Of a DNA stretch of 58,953 nucleotides, positions 17,160-25,192 are shown piece by piece. The DNA is from Actinomycetes bacterium (GTDB taxonomy: Bacteria > Actinomycetota > Aquicultoria > UBA3085 > Oleimmundimicrobiaceae). Every line of letters begins with the position of its first letter. Position 1 is the first letter of the stretch. A program made the translations under genes and the position numbers. The notes below the pieces were generated by a model. The model saw only the letters and a list, made by a program, of their open reading frames with translations, did no database searches and had not been told where the DNA came from. The stretch lies in the NCBI GenBank assembly GCA_030614255.1, contig JAUWKI010000008.1, positions 1 to 58,953 of the forward strand, in the 5' to 3' direction.

Positions 17160-18745
17160 TATTCCTCCACCCGGCAACTGGCGGCTGGGAGCTGGTAGCT
17201 GGATAAAATTGCTTCAACCAATCCTCTTATCGTATATTCTTCTGCAGATATGTCAACTTTTAAACCCAATCCTTCGACAGTTTTAGATGTGATGGGACCA
17301 ATGCTCGCCACCGTCACATTTTCCAATGTTTTCTTTAGATCAATTTCCTTTAAAAGTTCGGCGAAGTTTTTAACGGTTGATGAGCTTGTAAATGTTACGA
17401 TATCGACCTCTTCTTTCTCAAGCATTTCTTTAACCTTATCGACGTAAGAGTCATTGATTACGGTTTGGTACGTCGTGACCACGTCAACCTGAGCCCCGAA
17501 CTCTCGAAGCTTCTCCGGCAAAATCTCCCTGGCAACTTTGGCTCTTGGGATAAGGATTTTTGTATCCCTACCAACTTCATCCTTTAGCCCATCGATAACC
17601 GATTCTGCTCTATAGTTAGATGGGATATAGTCAACATTTAGTCCCAATTTCTTTAATTTCTCGGCAGTCGCAGGGCCTATCGCGGCAAGCTTTATATCTT
17701 TTAAATCACGAATATCAGCATCTAAGTGATACATCCTTTTGATAAAATAGTTGACTCCATTTACACTCGTGAAGATAATCCAGTCATAAGACAGTGGGGA
17801 GCCGGGAGTTGGGAATCGGGAGCTTAAAATCTTTTTAATGGCGTTATCCAATTCATCATAACTTTGAGGCGGAATAATTTTAATTGTCGGAAACTCGATT
17901 GCTTCCGCCCCAAGATTCTCAAGAATGTCTACCAATTCACTTGCTTGGTTCCTCGACCTCGTTACGATAATCTTCTTTCCAAAAAGCGGTTTATCTTCAA
18001 ACCACTTGAGTTTTTCTCGTAAATTCACAACATCACCCACTATAGTTATCGCGGGTGGTTTAAGATTAGCTTTTTTTACTTTATCAACCACATCTGCCAA
18101 CGTACCAACTATCGTTTCTTGACGTGTTGTGGTTCCCCATCTAATAAGAGCAATTGGGGTGTCCGAAGACCTTCCATGTTCTATTAATTTATCCACTATA
18201 AGAGGTAGATTTTTAACCCCCATAAGAAAAACCAGGGTTCTTACTCCACGAGCCAGTTTTTCCCAGTTTATATCGCTATCGGGTTTGGTGGGATCTTCGT
18301 GGCCCGTTATAAATGCAACCGATGACGAAATCCCTCGATGTGTCACAGGAATCCCAGCATAAGCGGGAACCGCATAAGCAGAAGATATGCCAGGGATAAA
18401 TTCAAACCAAATACCGTTTTTTGCCAATTCCAATGCCTCTTCCCCGCCTCTTCCAAAGATAAGGGGATCTCCACCCTTCAATCGAGCCACAACATTACCT
18501 TCTTTGGCTTTATCGACTAAAAGGCGGTTGATATCTTTCTGCTCCATCGTGTGTTTGCTGCCGCTCTTGCCAACATAAATTATCTCCGCCTCGGGCCTGG
18601 CGCACTCAAGCAAACGTGAGCTGGCCAAATAGTCATAGACGATAACATCCGCCTCTTTTATGCACTCCAGTCCTTTCACGGTTATTAGTTTTGGGTCCCC
18701 CGGACCGGCACCAATTAAATAAACTTTACCTGTTTTTTTCTTCAT
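17159..18745 (-). CDS. cobA-hemD: Uroporphyrinogen-III C-methyltransferase / uroporphyrinogen-III synthase fusion
   Basis: The first half (about residues 1-245) is a SUMT: VYLIGAGPGDPKLITVKG, ARLKGGDPLIFGRGGEE and PVTHRGISS. It methylates uroporphyrinogen III to precorrin-2. The second half (about 255-528) is HemD, cyclising hydroxymethylbilane, with FTSVNGVNYF and FTSSSTVKNF. Such fusions are common in anaerobes. Two repeat-derived pieces are visible: an insertion near residues 307-317 (SSRFPTPGSPLS) and the last residues QLPAASC, which come from a spacer repeat that lengthens the C terminus. Confidence 0.95.
   Translation of the reverse strand: MKKKTGKVYLIGAGPGDPKLITVKGLECIKEADVIVYDYLASSRLLECARPEAEIIYVGKSGSKHTMEQKDINRLLVDKAKEGNVVARLKGGDPLIFGRGGEEALELAKNGIWFEFIPGISSAYAVPAYAGIPVTHRGISSSVAFITGHEDPTKPDSDINWEKLARGVRTLVFLMGVKNLPLIVDKLIEHGRSSDTPIALIRWGTTTRQETIVGTLADVVDKVKKANLKPPAITIVGDVVNLREKLKWFEDKPLFGKKIIVTRSRNQASELVDILENLGAEAIEFPTIKIIPPQSYDELDNAIKKILSSRFPTPGSPLSYDWIIFTSVNGVNYFIKRMYHLDADIRDLKDIKLAAIGPATAEKLKKLGLNVDYIPSNYRAESVIDGLKDEVGRDTKILIPRAKVAREILPEKLREFGAQVDVVTTYQTVINDSYVDKVKEMLEKEEVDIVTFTSSSTVKNFAELLKEIDLKKTLENVTVASIGPITSKTVEGLGLKVDISAEEYTIRGLVEAILSSYQLPAASCRVEE
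17796..17825. repeat. GGGAGTxGGGA repeat copy inside the hemD domain
   Basis: GGGGAGCCGGGAGTTGGGAATCGGGAGCTT is a copy of the spacer family that reads AGTCGGGAGT elsewhere. It is in frame and encodes about ten extra residues just before the conserved YDWIIFTS of uroporphyrinogen-III synthase. It adds a proline- and glycine-rich loop without breaking the frame. Confidence 0.7.
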
Positions 18746-19211
18746 TTTTACCTCTATCTCTAAATCTGCTATTTACTTCGAGCCCTTAGTCATCAGTCAG
18801 TAGTCTCATACTTATCAACCGTCATTGCGAGTCCCTGTTATATGGGGCGCGGCAATCTCTAGATTGCTTCGGTCGTTACACTCCCTCGCCTGCCTGCCGG
18901 TAGGCACGGCAATGACGGGGGTGTCGCTTTGCTCCCTCACAATGGACCAATTCATCTCTCGTTCCTCGTCTCCATGCTCTAAGCTCTATTAGTCGGTAGT
19001 CTCTTAGTCGGGAGTTCACCCCCACCCCTGCCTACCGGCAGGCAGGCTAACCCTCCCCCGTCAAGGGGGAGGGAGGTAAGAAGAGTTTAGCTTTTAACTA
19101 TCAGCCATCTGCCATTTGCTATATACCATCTGTCCCACCAGAGGCGGGCAAGCGGGAGTCGGGAGTTTCTTAGCCAGATTGCTGGTTTTACCATACTCTA
19201 TACTCTCCGCT
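18746..19211. repeat. Repeat-filled spacer between hemC and cobA-hemD
   Basis: No gene is present in these 466 bases. In order they contain CAGTCAGTAGTC words, a composite CGTCATTGCGAG...GCAATCTCTAGATTGCTTCGGTCG element ending in CCTGCCTGCCGGTAGGCAC (18820-18920), GCTCTAAGCTC words, TTAGTCGGTAGTC/TTAGTCGGGAGT (18989-19015), a CACCCCCACCCCTGCC element with the CCTGCCTACCGG palindrome and a CCTCCCCC/GGGGGAGG hairpin (19018-19077), and CTATCAGCCATCTGCC words (19098-19135). The only recognisable units are repeats. Confidence 0.75.
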
Positions 19212-20135
19212 CTAAGCTCTTATCTCATTTAATATTTCATCTGCTCCGTTTTCAATTAACCGTTCAGCCAGGTTAATCCCCATAATCTCTGCTTGAGAAG
19301 GATTGCCGGAAATTGAATCTCTTATCAATCTTTTTCCGTCCAAACTGGCTGCCATTCCGGTAAGTTTAAGCAAGTCTCCCTCAATAATACCGAGGGAGCC
19401 GATGGGAATTTGACATCCTCCCTCTAACCTCTTGAGTAATGCACGTTCGGCAGTAACCGCATAATATGTGGGAAGATGATTTAATTTTCCAACCAGTTCC
19501 CTGATTATATCATCGTCCTCCCTTGTCTCAATTCCAATTGCCCCTTGGCCAACTGCAGGAAGAATTACCTCTGTAGATATTCTCTCTGAAATCTTATCCG
19601 ACCAACCCATCCTGTCTATCCCGGCCGCAGCCAATATCATGGCTCCAAAATCACCCGACTCCATCTTTTTCAATCGTGTATCGAGATTTCCACGGACGTC
19701 GACGATTATAAAATCTGAGCGAAAACTTAACAGTTGAGCTCTCCGCCTCAAGCTGCTCGTTCCAACTCTGGTACCTTTCGGTAAATCGGAAAGGGAGTCT
19801 TTCTTTTTGGAGATAAGAACGTCCCTTGGGTCCTCTCGTTTCATAATCGAGGATATCATTAAACCAACAGGTAATTCGGTGGGCACATCCTTCATGCTAT
19901 GGACCGCTAAATCAACCTCTTTTTTACTCAACGCCAACTCAATTTCTTTTACAAAAAGTCCCTTATCCCCAATCTTTGCAAGGGGTGTGTCAAGTATCTT
20001 GTCACCTTGTGTCTTTATTTTTTTAATTAAGATTTCAGCATCGGTAAATTGTTTTAAGCTTTTAGCAACAAAGTTTGCTTGCCATAATGCAAGTTTGCTG
20101 CCGCGGGTTCCAATCACAATCTTCTTTTTACTCAC
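19212..20135 (-). CDS. hemC: Porphobilinogen deaminase (hydroxymethylbilane synthase)
   Basis: HemC polymerises four porphobilinogens to hydroxymethylbilane. KIVIGTRGSKLALWQA opens the protein, LAVHSMKDVPTELP and GTSSLRRRAQL line the active site, and Cys241 in LEGGCQIPIGS anchors the dipyrromethane cofactor. The start is GTG at 20135, supported by GAGG nine bases upstream inside the end of hemA. An ATG at 20162 would overlap hemA by 23 bases and add an unusual basic N terminus. It directly follows hemA in the operon. Confidence 0.96.
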   Translation of the reverse strand: MSKKKIVIGTRGSKLALWQANFVAKSLKQFTDAEILIKKIKTQGDKILDTPLAKIGDKGLFVKEIELALSKKEVDLAVHSMKDVPTELPVGLMISSIMKREDPRDVLISKKKDSLSDLPKGTRVGTSSLRRRAQLLSFRSDFIIVDVRGNLDTRLKKMESGDFGAMILAAAGIDRMGWSDKISERISTEVILPAVGQGAIGIETREDDDIIRELVGKLNHLPTYYAVTAERALLKRLEGGCQIPIGSLGIIEGDLLKLTGMAASLDGKRLIRDSISGNPSQAEIMGINLAERLIENGADEILNEIRA

Positions 20136-20139
20136 AAAC

Positions 20140-21420
20140 TTATTCCTCGCCCTCTTTTTCACTCAAATCAAATAAATACCTCAGTGATTCGGTATATATA
20201 TAACTGTCTTTCTTATTCGCGCTTTCCTTTAAACCAACTATCGGTTTGTGCAACACTTTATTCATAATCGCATTGGTAAGCGCATCTATGAGATTTTTAT
20301 CCTTAGAAGAAAGATGTTTTAATCTTGCAAGAACCTTCTCCATTTCCGCCATCCTTATCTCTTCAACTTCACGCCTTAAAGCAGAAATTGTCGGAACCAC
20401 TTCTAATGAATTTATCCAAGAAAGAAACTTGCTTACCTCTTTGTCGATAATCTTTTCTGCCTTGTTCGCTTCTTTCTCACGCTCCGCTAGATTAACGTCG
20501 ACTACGGATTGCAAGTCATCAATATCATAAAGAAAGACGTTGTAAACTTCGCCAACCTCGGGCTCAATATCCCGAGGAACAGCTATATCGATAAAGAAAA
20601 TCGGTTTATTCTTCCGTCTACGCATCGCTTTTGAAACAACATCGCTATGAATAACATAGTGAGGAGCTCCCGTGGAACTTATTACTATATCAGCATCTTT
20701 TAAAAACTCTTGACAATCATCAAATTTTATTGCCTTTCCGTTAAATTTCGCAGCCAGCTCAACCGCCCTCTCATGAGTTCTGTTTGCAACCAAAACTGCA
20801 CTTACACCATTTGCCAAGAGATGCTGAGCGGTAAGTTCACTCATCTCGCCAGCTCCTATAACCAAAACAGTATGACCCTTTAAATCCTCAAAAACCTTTT
20901 TAGCAAGCTGGACAGCGGCATAACTTATCGATACAGCATTCTCGCCGATGCCCGTCTCTGTCCGAACTTTTTTGCCAACCGATATTGCCTCTCGAAATAA
21001 CCTATTTAAAACAACGCTTGTTCCTTGAACTTCAAACGAGCTTTGATAAGCTTCTTTCACTTGACCTAAAATTTGAGCTTCTCCGACAATCATTGAATCA
21101 AGACTTGAAGAAACTTTGAAAAGATGACGGATGGCATTCTCCTGCTCTTTGAAGTAAAGATAATTTAACAATTCGCTTTTATCTAACGCGCAAACACCGC
21201 TTAAGAAATTTACAACTTCATCTTTTCCCTTGCTGAAATCCGAAACAACGGCATAAATCTCAGTGCGATTACACGTCGAGAGGATCACCCCTTCGGCCAC
21301 ATTCTCACAAGAAATAAGCTGTCGAAGAGCTCCCCCCTGCTCTTGAGCTGGAAATGTCAATTTCTCTCTTATCTCAACAGGGGCTGTTTTATGACTTAAA
21401 CCAACAACCGCTATATGCAC
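20140..21420 (-). CDS. hemA: Glutamyl-tRNA reductase
   Basis: HemA reduces glutamyl-tRNA to glutamate-1-semialdehyde, the committed step of the C5 pathway. The 426-codon protein opens with the family block GLSHKTAPVEIREKL. Cys50 in LSTCNRTEIYAV is the catalytic nucleophile, LIVIGAGEMSEL-like sequence (VLVIGAGEMSELTAQ) is the NADPH site, and a C-terminal dimerisation helix follows. Its start overlaps the end of the precorrin-2 dehydrogenase gene by ten bases. With hemL it makes 5-aminolevulinate. Confidence 0.97.
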   Translation of the reverse strand: MHIAVVGLSHKTAPVEIREKLTFPAQEQGGALRQLISCENVAEGVILSTCNRTEIYAVVSDFSKGKDEVVNFLSGVCALDKSELLNYLYFKEQENAIRHLFKVSSSLDSMIVGEAQILGQVKEAYQSSFEVQGTSVVLNRLFREAISVGKKVRTETGIGENAVSISYAAVQLAKKVFEDLKGHTVLVIGAGEMSELTAQHLLANGVSAVLVANRTHERAVELAAKFNGKAIKFDDCQEFLKDADIVISSTGAPHYVIHSDVVSKAMRRRKNKPIFFIDIAVPRDIEPEVGEVYNVFLYDIDDLQSVVDVNLAEREKEANKAEKIIDKEVSKFLSWINSLEVVPTISALRREVEEIRMAEMEKVLARLKHLSSKDKNLIDALTNAIMNKVLHKPIVGLKESANKKDSYIYTESLRYLFDLSEKEGEE

Positions 21421-22034
21421 TCTTCTATTCGCTCCTTAACAAGTCCGTCTTTACCTTCTCGAATCAAATCGAGAATATCCGACTCCAAAATACGATGCCA
21501 GGCATCGTTTCTTTCATCAGAAGATTCATATTTTTGTTTGATTTTTTCTCTTACCTCTTCCAGTAAATTTAGATAGGTCTCGTACTCCTGTCCAAATATC
21601 TCTTCAAGCTCGAGACGAATTTTCTTAGCCAAAGCAGGGGCCTTTCCTGAAGTTGAAATACTTATTGTTAAATCGCCTCTTCGCACAATTGAGGGAACGA
21701 TAAAGTTACATATTTTCGGAACATCTACGATGTTTACTAAAAGATTTAAGGCACTCGCTTCTTTATAAATCGCCCTATTCACTGAAGGACTGTCGGTTGC
21801 TCCAATTACAACAAAAGCTCCTTCTAAATCGCCTTCCTTATACTCCCGCTCTATATGCTCAATCTTTCCCTTAGATTTTAATTCTTCAAGCAACTCAATT
21901 AAATTGGGGCTAATTACGACAACCCTGGCTTCACAATCGATAAGAGACAAAACTTTTCTTTCCGCAACGCTCCCCCCACCGACCACGACACACTTTTTAC
22001 CTTTTAAATTCAAATAAATTGGGTAATATGTCAT
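21411..22034 (-). CDS. Precorrin-2 dehydrogenase (possible sirohydrochlorin ferrochelatase)
   Basis: The 207-codon protein corresponds to the Met8p-like N-terminal module of CysG. YYPIYLNLKGKKCVVVGGGSVAERKV is the NAD-binding signature, and DVPKICNFIVPSIVRRGDLTISISTSGKAPALAKKIR is the second conserved block. It oxidises precorrin-2 to sirohydrochlorin; some relatives also insert iron to make siroheme. No CbiK/SirB chelatase is visible in this window, so it may perform both steps here, or the chelatase is elsewhere. It leads into hemA. Confidence 0.9.
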   Translation of the reverse strand: MTYYPIYLNLKGKKCVVVGGGSVAERKVLSLIDCEARVVVISPNLIELLEELKSKGKIEHIEREYKEGDLEGAFVVIGATDSPSVNRAIYKEASALNLLVNIVDVPKICNFIVPSIVRRGDLTISISTSGKAPALAKKIRLELEEIFGQEYETYLNLLEEVREKIKQKYESSDERNDAWHRILESDILDLIREGKDGLVKERIEECI

Positions 22035-22084
22035 CTATCTTCTCCTAACAAACTCAACTTAATAAAATAAAAAGGCCTACTCGG

Positions 22085-22108
22085 GTCAAAAAATAAACTA
22101 TCTTGACC
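22085..22108. other. Hairpin between the HemX/CcsA-like gene and precorrin-2 dehydrogenase
   Basis: GGGTCAA and TTGACCC form a seven-base-pair stem with a ten-base A+T-rich loop in the 89-base spacer. It lacks a T-run in the direction of transcription. It may be an RNA-processing or attenuation hairpin, or a DNA-binding site; nothing in the sequence decides. Confidence 0.3.
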
Positions 22109-22123
22109 CCAAGAGCCCATTTC

Positions 22124-22945
22124 TTATCCTTTGAAACCGTGCAAAAAGCTCATATAAGGCACCACTAAAAATCTGATGCTAATGACGAACAAAAAACCAG
22201 CCAAAGCTAGGATTGCCGATCTCCTCCCCATCCAACCGACCGCAACTCTTAACACCAGGTAAAAAGCATAAATTGCCCACGTTAAAAAAGTAGCTATTAC
22301 AATAGCATCGAAAAAAGTCCCCCAAACTTGATATGCCCTTATGGCTCCCGTTATGAGAGTAGTAGTTAAAAACAAGAAGCCAACAATGATCGATTTGTGT
22401 CCAACATCATCCAAAATCTGCAAAGAGGGAAGTCTTCCAAGGATTGAATCTGACTTTTTTCTTTTAAAATGCCATTCCTGCAAAAGATAGAGAACAGCAG
22501 CCCCCGCGGCTATCGCAAAGGCAGCAGAAGCCACAAACATCGACATAAAGTGAGCACTTATAAAAGAGCCCCGCAACACTTCTATTCTGGGACCGGGCGG
22601 ATGATAATAGCTCCACGCTTTTATCAGAAAGATGCAGACAAGTGGAGTTACAAACATTCCCAACGTTTTTAAGTCAGCAAAATGCTCGATAACGAGATAA
22701 CCGATAATTACAAACCAAGCAACGATAACAAGCGACTCATAAGCACTCGCTCCCAAAGACTGTTTTGAGGATAACCAGCGGGAAAATAGCGAGCCGGTTT
22801 GAATTAGCCCTCCGCAAACAGTAATCGCTGTGGCCAAAGTCCCTGTAATTTGCTTTCTGGAGATGAAGTAACTAGCATAAAATGCAAAAGCTGCCGCATA
22901 GACAAAAATCGCCAACCAGAGAAGAAAAACACTCACCTTTTCCAT
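22124..22945 (-). CDS. HemX/CcsA-family cytochrome c assembly membrane protein
   Basis: The 273-codon protein has about eight membrane helices and the layout of the CcsA/ResC/HemX family of heme-handling proteins (PF01578). Conserved features include FSRWLSSKQSLGASAYESL in an outside loop, a central PPGPRIEVLRGSFISAHFMSMF with an invariant-type His, and HKSIIVGFLFLTTTLITGAIRAYQVWG near the C terminus. HemX-like proteins are often encoded with hemA, as here. Its ATG shares one base with the TAA of ccmD. A role in heme delivery or in regulating HemA levels is inferred from context. Confidence 0.85.
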   Translation of the reverse strand: MEKVSVFLLWLAIFVYAAAFAFYASYFISRKQITGTLATAITVCGGLIQTGSLFSRWLSSKQSLGASAYESLVIVAWFVIIGYLVIEHFADLKTLGMFVTPLVCIFLIKAWSYYHPPGPRIEVLRGSFISAHFMSMFVASAAFAIAAGAAVLYLLQEWHFKRKKSDSILGRLPSLQILDDVGHKSIIVGFLFLTTTLITGAIRAYQVWGTFFDAIVIATFLTWAIYAFYLVLRVAVGWMGRRSAILALAGFLFVISIRFLVVPYMSFLHGFKG

Positions 22946-23082
22946 TAAGATTTCTCCCTTTTTACAACTTCTTTCAAGTGGTTTAAGTCTCTTCCTAAAA
23001 CCGCAAGTTTTCTTTCAATATAGAAAACATATAAAAATAGAATCAACCAAGCGGCAAAATAAGCGGCTTCAAAATAGGACAT
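22945..23082 (-). CDS. ccmD: CcmD-like heme exporter small subunit
   Basis: This short gene encodes 45 residues: an N terminus MSYFEAAYFAAWLILFLYVF that forms one membrane helix, then IERKLAVLGRD and a basic tail. CcmD proteins are tiny single-helix subunits that keep heme-loaded CcmE attached to CcmABC. Placement directly after ccmC (two-base gap) is the standard ccmABCD order. The TAA overlaps the ATG of the next gene by one base. The match is by size, topology and location, since CcmD sequences are poorly conserved. Confidence 0.8.
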   Translation of the reverse strand: MSYFEAAYFAAWLILFLYVFYIERKLAVLGRDLNHLKEVVKREKS

Positions 23083-23084
23083 GA

Positions 23085-23780
23085 CTAACCTCCGATCTCA
23101 TCTTTTAAATCCTGAATTTCTTCTTGTAAGTTAATCATGTTCACCCTTTGTCCTAAAAGGTAAACATAAAAGAGCGTCATAGACGCCAAAAAAATCAAAG
23201 TTGGTATCCACATTTGCATATCGAGTGCTTCACCAAGCGCTATCTTTGCTGGCGTAAATATCAACGGATGAGCAGTTCTCCACCACCTAATCGACATGAA
23301 CGAGATGGGAACACTTATGAAGGCAACTATGCCAAATACTGCGGTAAGACGGGGTCTGCGCTCAATGTCTCCAACCGAAAAGTGGAGCATAAGATACCCC
23401 GCGTAAAGCAACCACATTATTAAAGAGGTAGTAATCCTTGGCTCCCAAACCCACCAGACTCCCCAGGTGGGTTTATTAAAGATGGTCCCAGTTACCAAAA
23501 GCGCTGTATCGATAACCAGCCCTATCTCCGCCGAAGCATACGCAATCTTATCCCACTTTCTATCCCTGGTCTTTAAATAAAGGATGCTACATACAAACAC
23601 CACGAAAAAAGCAAAATAAGGAACAATTGCAACCGGAAAGTGGATATAAAATATCTTTTGAACGATTCCAAGATTCTTATCTAGAGGAGCACGAAAGACC
23701 GTATAAAGAGATATAAAAATTCCGATAAATGAGGCCATACCGAGAAGTCTTCTAGTAACTCTGTCCTTCAAACCCATCAC
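23085..23780 (-). CDS. ccmC: Heme exporter protein CcmC
   Basis: The 231-codon protein has six membrane helices. It presents heme on the outer face of the membrane and passes it to CcmE. The tryptophan-rich heme motif is WGVWWVWEPRITTSLIMW, with flanking histidines in YIHFPVAI near the N terminus and WWRTAHPLI in a later loop. CcmC is normal length. It overlaps ccmB by four bases and sits second to last in the ccmFABCD group. Confidence 0.95.
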   Translation of the reverse strand: MMGLKDRVTRRLLGMASFIGIFISLYTVFRAPLDKNLGIVQKIFYIHFPVAIVPYFAFFVVFVCSILYLKTRDRKWDKIAYASAEIGLVIDTALLVTGTIFNKPTWGVWWVWEPRITTSLIMWLLYAGYLMLHFSVGDIERRPRLTAVFGIVAFISVPISFMSIRWWRTAHPLIFTPAKIALGEALDMQMWIPTLIFLASMTLFYVYLLGQRVNMINLQEEIQDLKDEIGG

Positions 23781-24472
23781 TCCTCTATAACATATTCAAA
23801 GGTCAGAAAACCAACCAATGCAAAAATAATATCATAAATAGCAAGCGTTCTCAGCCATACAGTAATATCTATCCAAAATTGCTGAGTATCAATTGAAGAA
23901 ACTGATAAGACCAACTCCGTTGATTTCACCGCCGCCACCAATATCGGCACAATTACAGGTAAAAAGAGTATCGGCAGCATGAGGTCTCTTGCTTTCGTGT
24001 TAATCGAGATGGCAGAGAGAAGTGTTCCGACCACAGATAACCCTATGTTACTCAAGACTAAGATGATGATTAAAAGCCACAGGTGGGAGAGAAAGCTCTC
24101 TTGTATAAAAAATATCGTAAAGATGGGGAGCGCTATGATTTCAACCAAAGAAAGAAATATGAAGCTGGATATGGCCTTACTAAAGTAAATTGCCGAGCGA
24201 TCTATGGGACAAAGCATTAGCCCGTCAAGACAGTTTTCATCCTTCTCGTGAACGAAAATCCGGTTCAAGCCCAAGAGGGACGCGAACAAGAAGGCAATCC
24301 AAAGAAGACCTGAGGAGACGGCCTTCATAGCAGAGCTACTTCCAAAAGCAAAGTTGAACATAACCATGGTTAACAAAGCAAAGATTAACATTGAGTTAAG
24401 CATCTCTTTAGTTCTTAGCTCAGCAATTATATCTTTTTGAACCAGCGCCATTATGTGCCGCAAATAACTCAT
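23777..24472 (-). CDS. ccmB: Heme exporter ABC permease CcmB
   Basis: The 231-codon membrane protein has six helices and the CcmB pattern: LRHIMALVQKDIIAELRTKEML at the N terminus, and LNRIFVHEKDENCLDGLMLCPID after the second helix. It forms the membrane part of the CcmAB transporter, which releases holo-CcmE from CcmC. Four-base overlaps join it to ccmA and ccmC. Length and motif order are normal. Confidence 0.95.
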   Translation of the reverse strand: MSYLRHIMALVQKDIIAELRTKEMLNSMLIFALLTMVMFNFAFGSSSAMKAVSSGLLWIAFLFASLLGLNRIFVHEKDENCLDGLMLCPIDRSAIYFSKAISSFIFLSLVEIIALPIFTIFFIQESFLSHLWLLIIILVLSNIGLSVVGTLLSAISINTKARDLMLPILFLPVIVPILVAAVKSTELVLSVSSIDTQQFWIDITVWLRTLAIYDIIFALVGFLTFEYVIEE

Positions 24473-25191
24473 GCTTTGTCTCCCGCATATTCGTAATATA
24501 TGCTTTTAAAATCATCTGAATCGGGCAAATTTCCTCTTTTTGAGTAAACTATTTTGCCCCCACTGAGTATGGCCACACTATTCGCGTGAGCGAGACCTAT
24601 TTCAATGTTGTGAGTGGTCATAATCAAAGTGTGATTACCCTTCTTAAAATCCTCCAACATATCGTCAAGAACACCACTTGCGTGGACATCCAGCCCGCTG
24701 AAGGGTTCGTCCAAAAAAATTATCTCAGGATTATGCAATAGAGCTCTAGCAATTGAAAGCCGCTGTTGCATGCCTCTGGAGAAAGACCCAACGACATCAA
24801 ATTTTCGATGATCGAGCTCCACTTTCTGCAAAAGTTCAGAAATCCTATTTTCCGGCGAAGGAATATTGTACATCTTACCGTAAAAACGCAAATTTTCGTA
24901 GGCGTTAAGGTCCTTGTAGAGAAGGAGATTGTGGGAGATAAAACCAATTTTTTCTCTAATCTCAGCGGGATTTTCTTTTATTTCAAAACCATCGATGACA
25001 ATAGAACCGGAAGAAAATCCAGAAAGTGTAGATAGTATCCTTAAAAGAGTAGTTTTTCCCGCCCCGTTTGGTCCAAATATCGTTAAGAACTCACCTTTAC
25101 AGACATCTAAACTGAGCCCGTTTAATACCTTGCGTCTTCCAAAATCTTTATCCAAAGAATCTATGCAAATAAAGGGAGGAGTTTTCGACAA
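24469..25191 (-). CDS. ccmA: Heme exporter ABC ATPase CcmA
   Basis: This 240-codon ATPase has Walker A FGPNGAGKTTLLRIL, signature SFSRGMQQRLSIARAL, Walker B EIIFLDEPFSGLD and the switch His in MTTHNIEIG. With CcmB it powers release of heme-loaded CcmE. It is one base downstream of ccmF and overlaps ccmB by four bases. It is intact and of normal length, though slightly longer than the shortest CcmA proteins. Confidence 0.95.
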   Translation of the reverse strand: MSKTPPFICIDSLDKDFGRRKVLNGLSLDVCKGEFLTIFGPNGAGKTTLLRILSTLSGFSSGSIVIDGFEIKENPAEIREKIGFISHNLLLYKDLNAYENLRFYGKMYNIPSPENRISELLQKVELDHRKFDVVGSFSRGMQQRLSIARALLHNPEIIFLDEPFSGLDVHASGVLDDMLEDFKKGNHTLIMTTHNIEIGLAHANSVAILSGGKIVYSKRGNLPDSDDFKSIYYEYAGDKA

Positions 25192-25192
25192 C

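Noticed and set aside
18746-19211. CRISPR array in repeat-rich spacers
   Set aside because: The repeats are short, differ in order and lack equal-length unique spacers; no cas genes are present.
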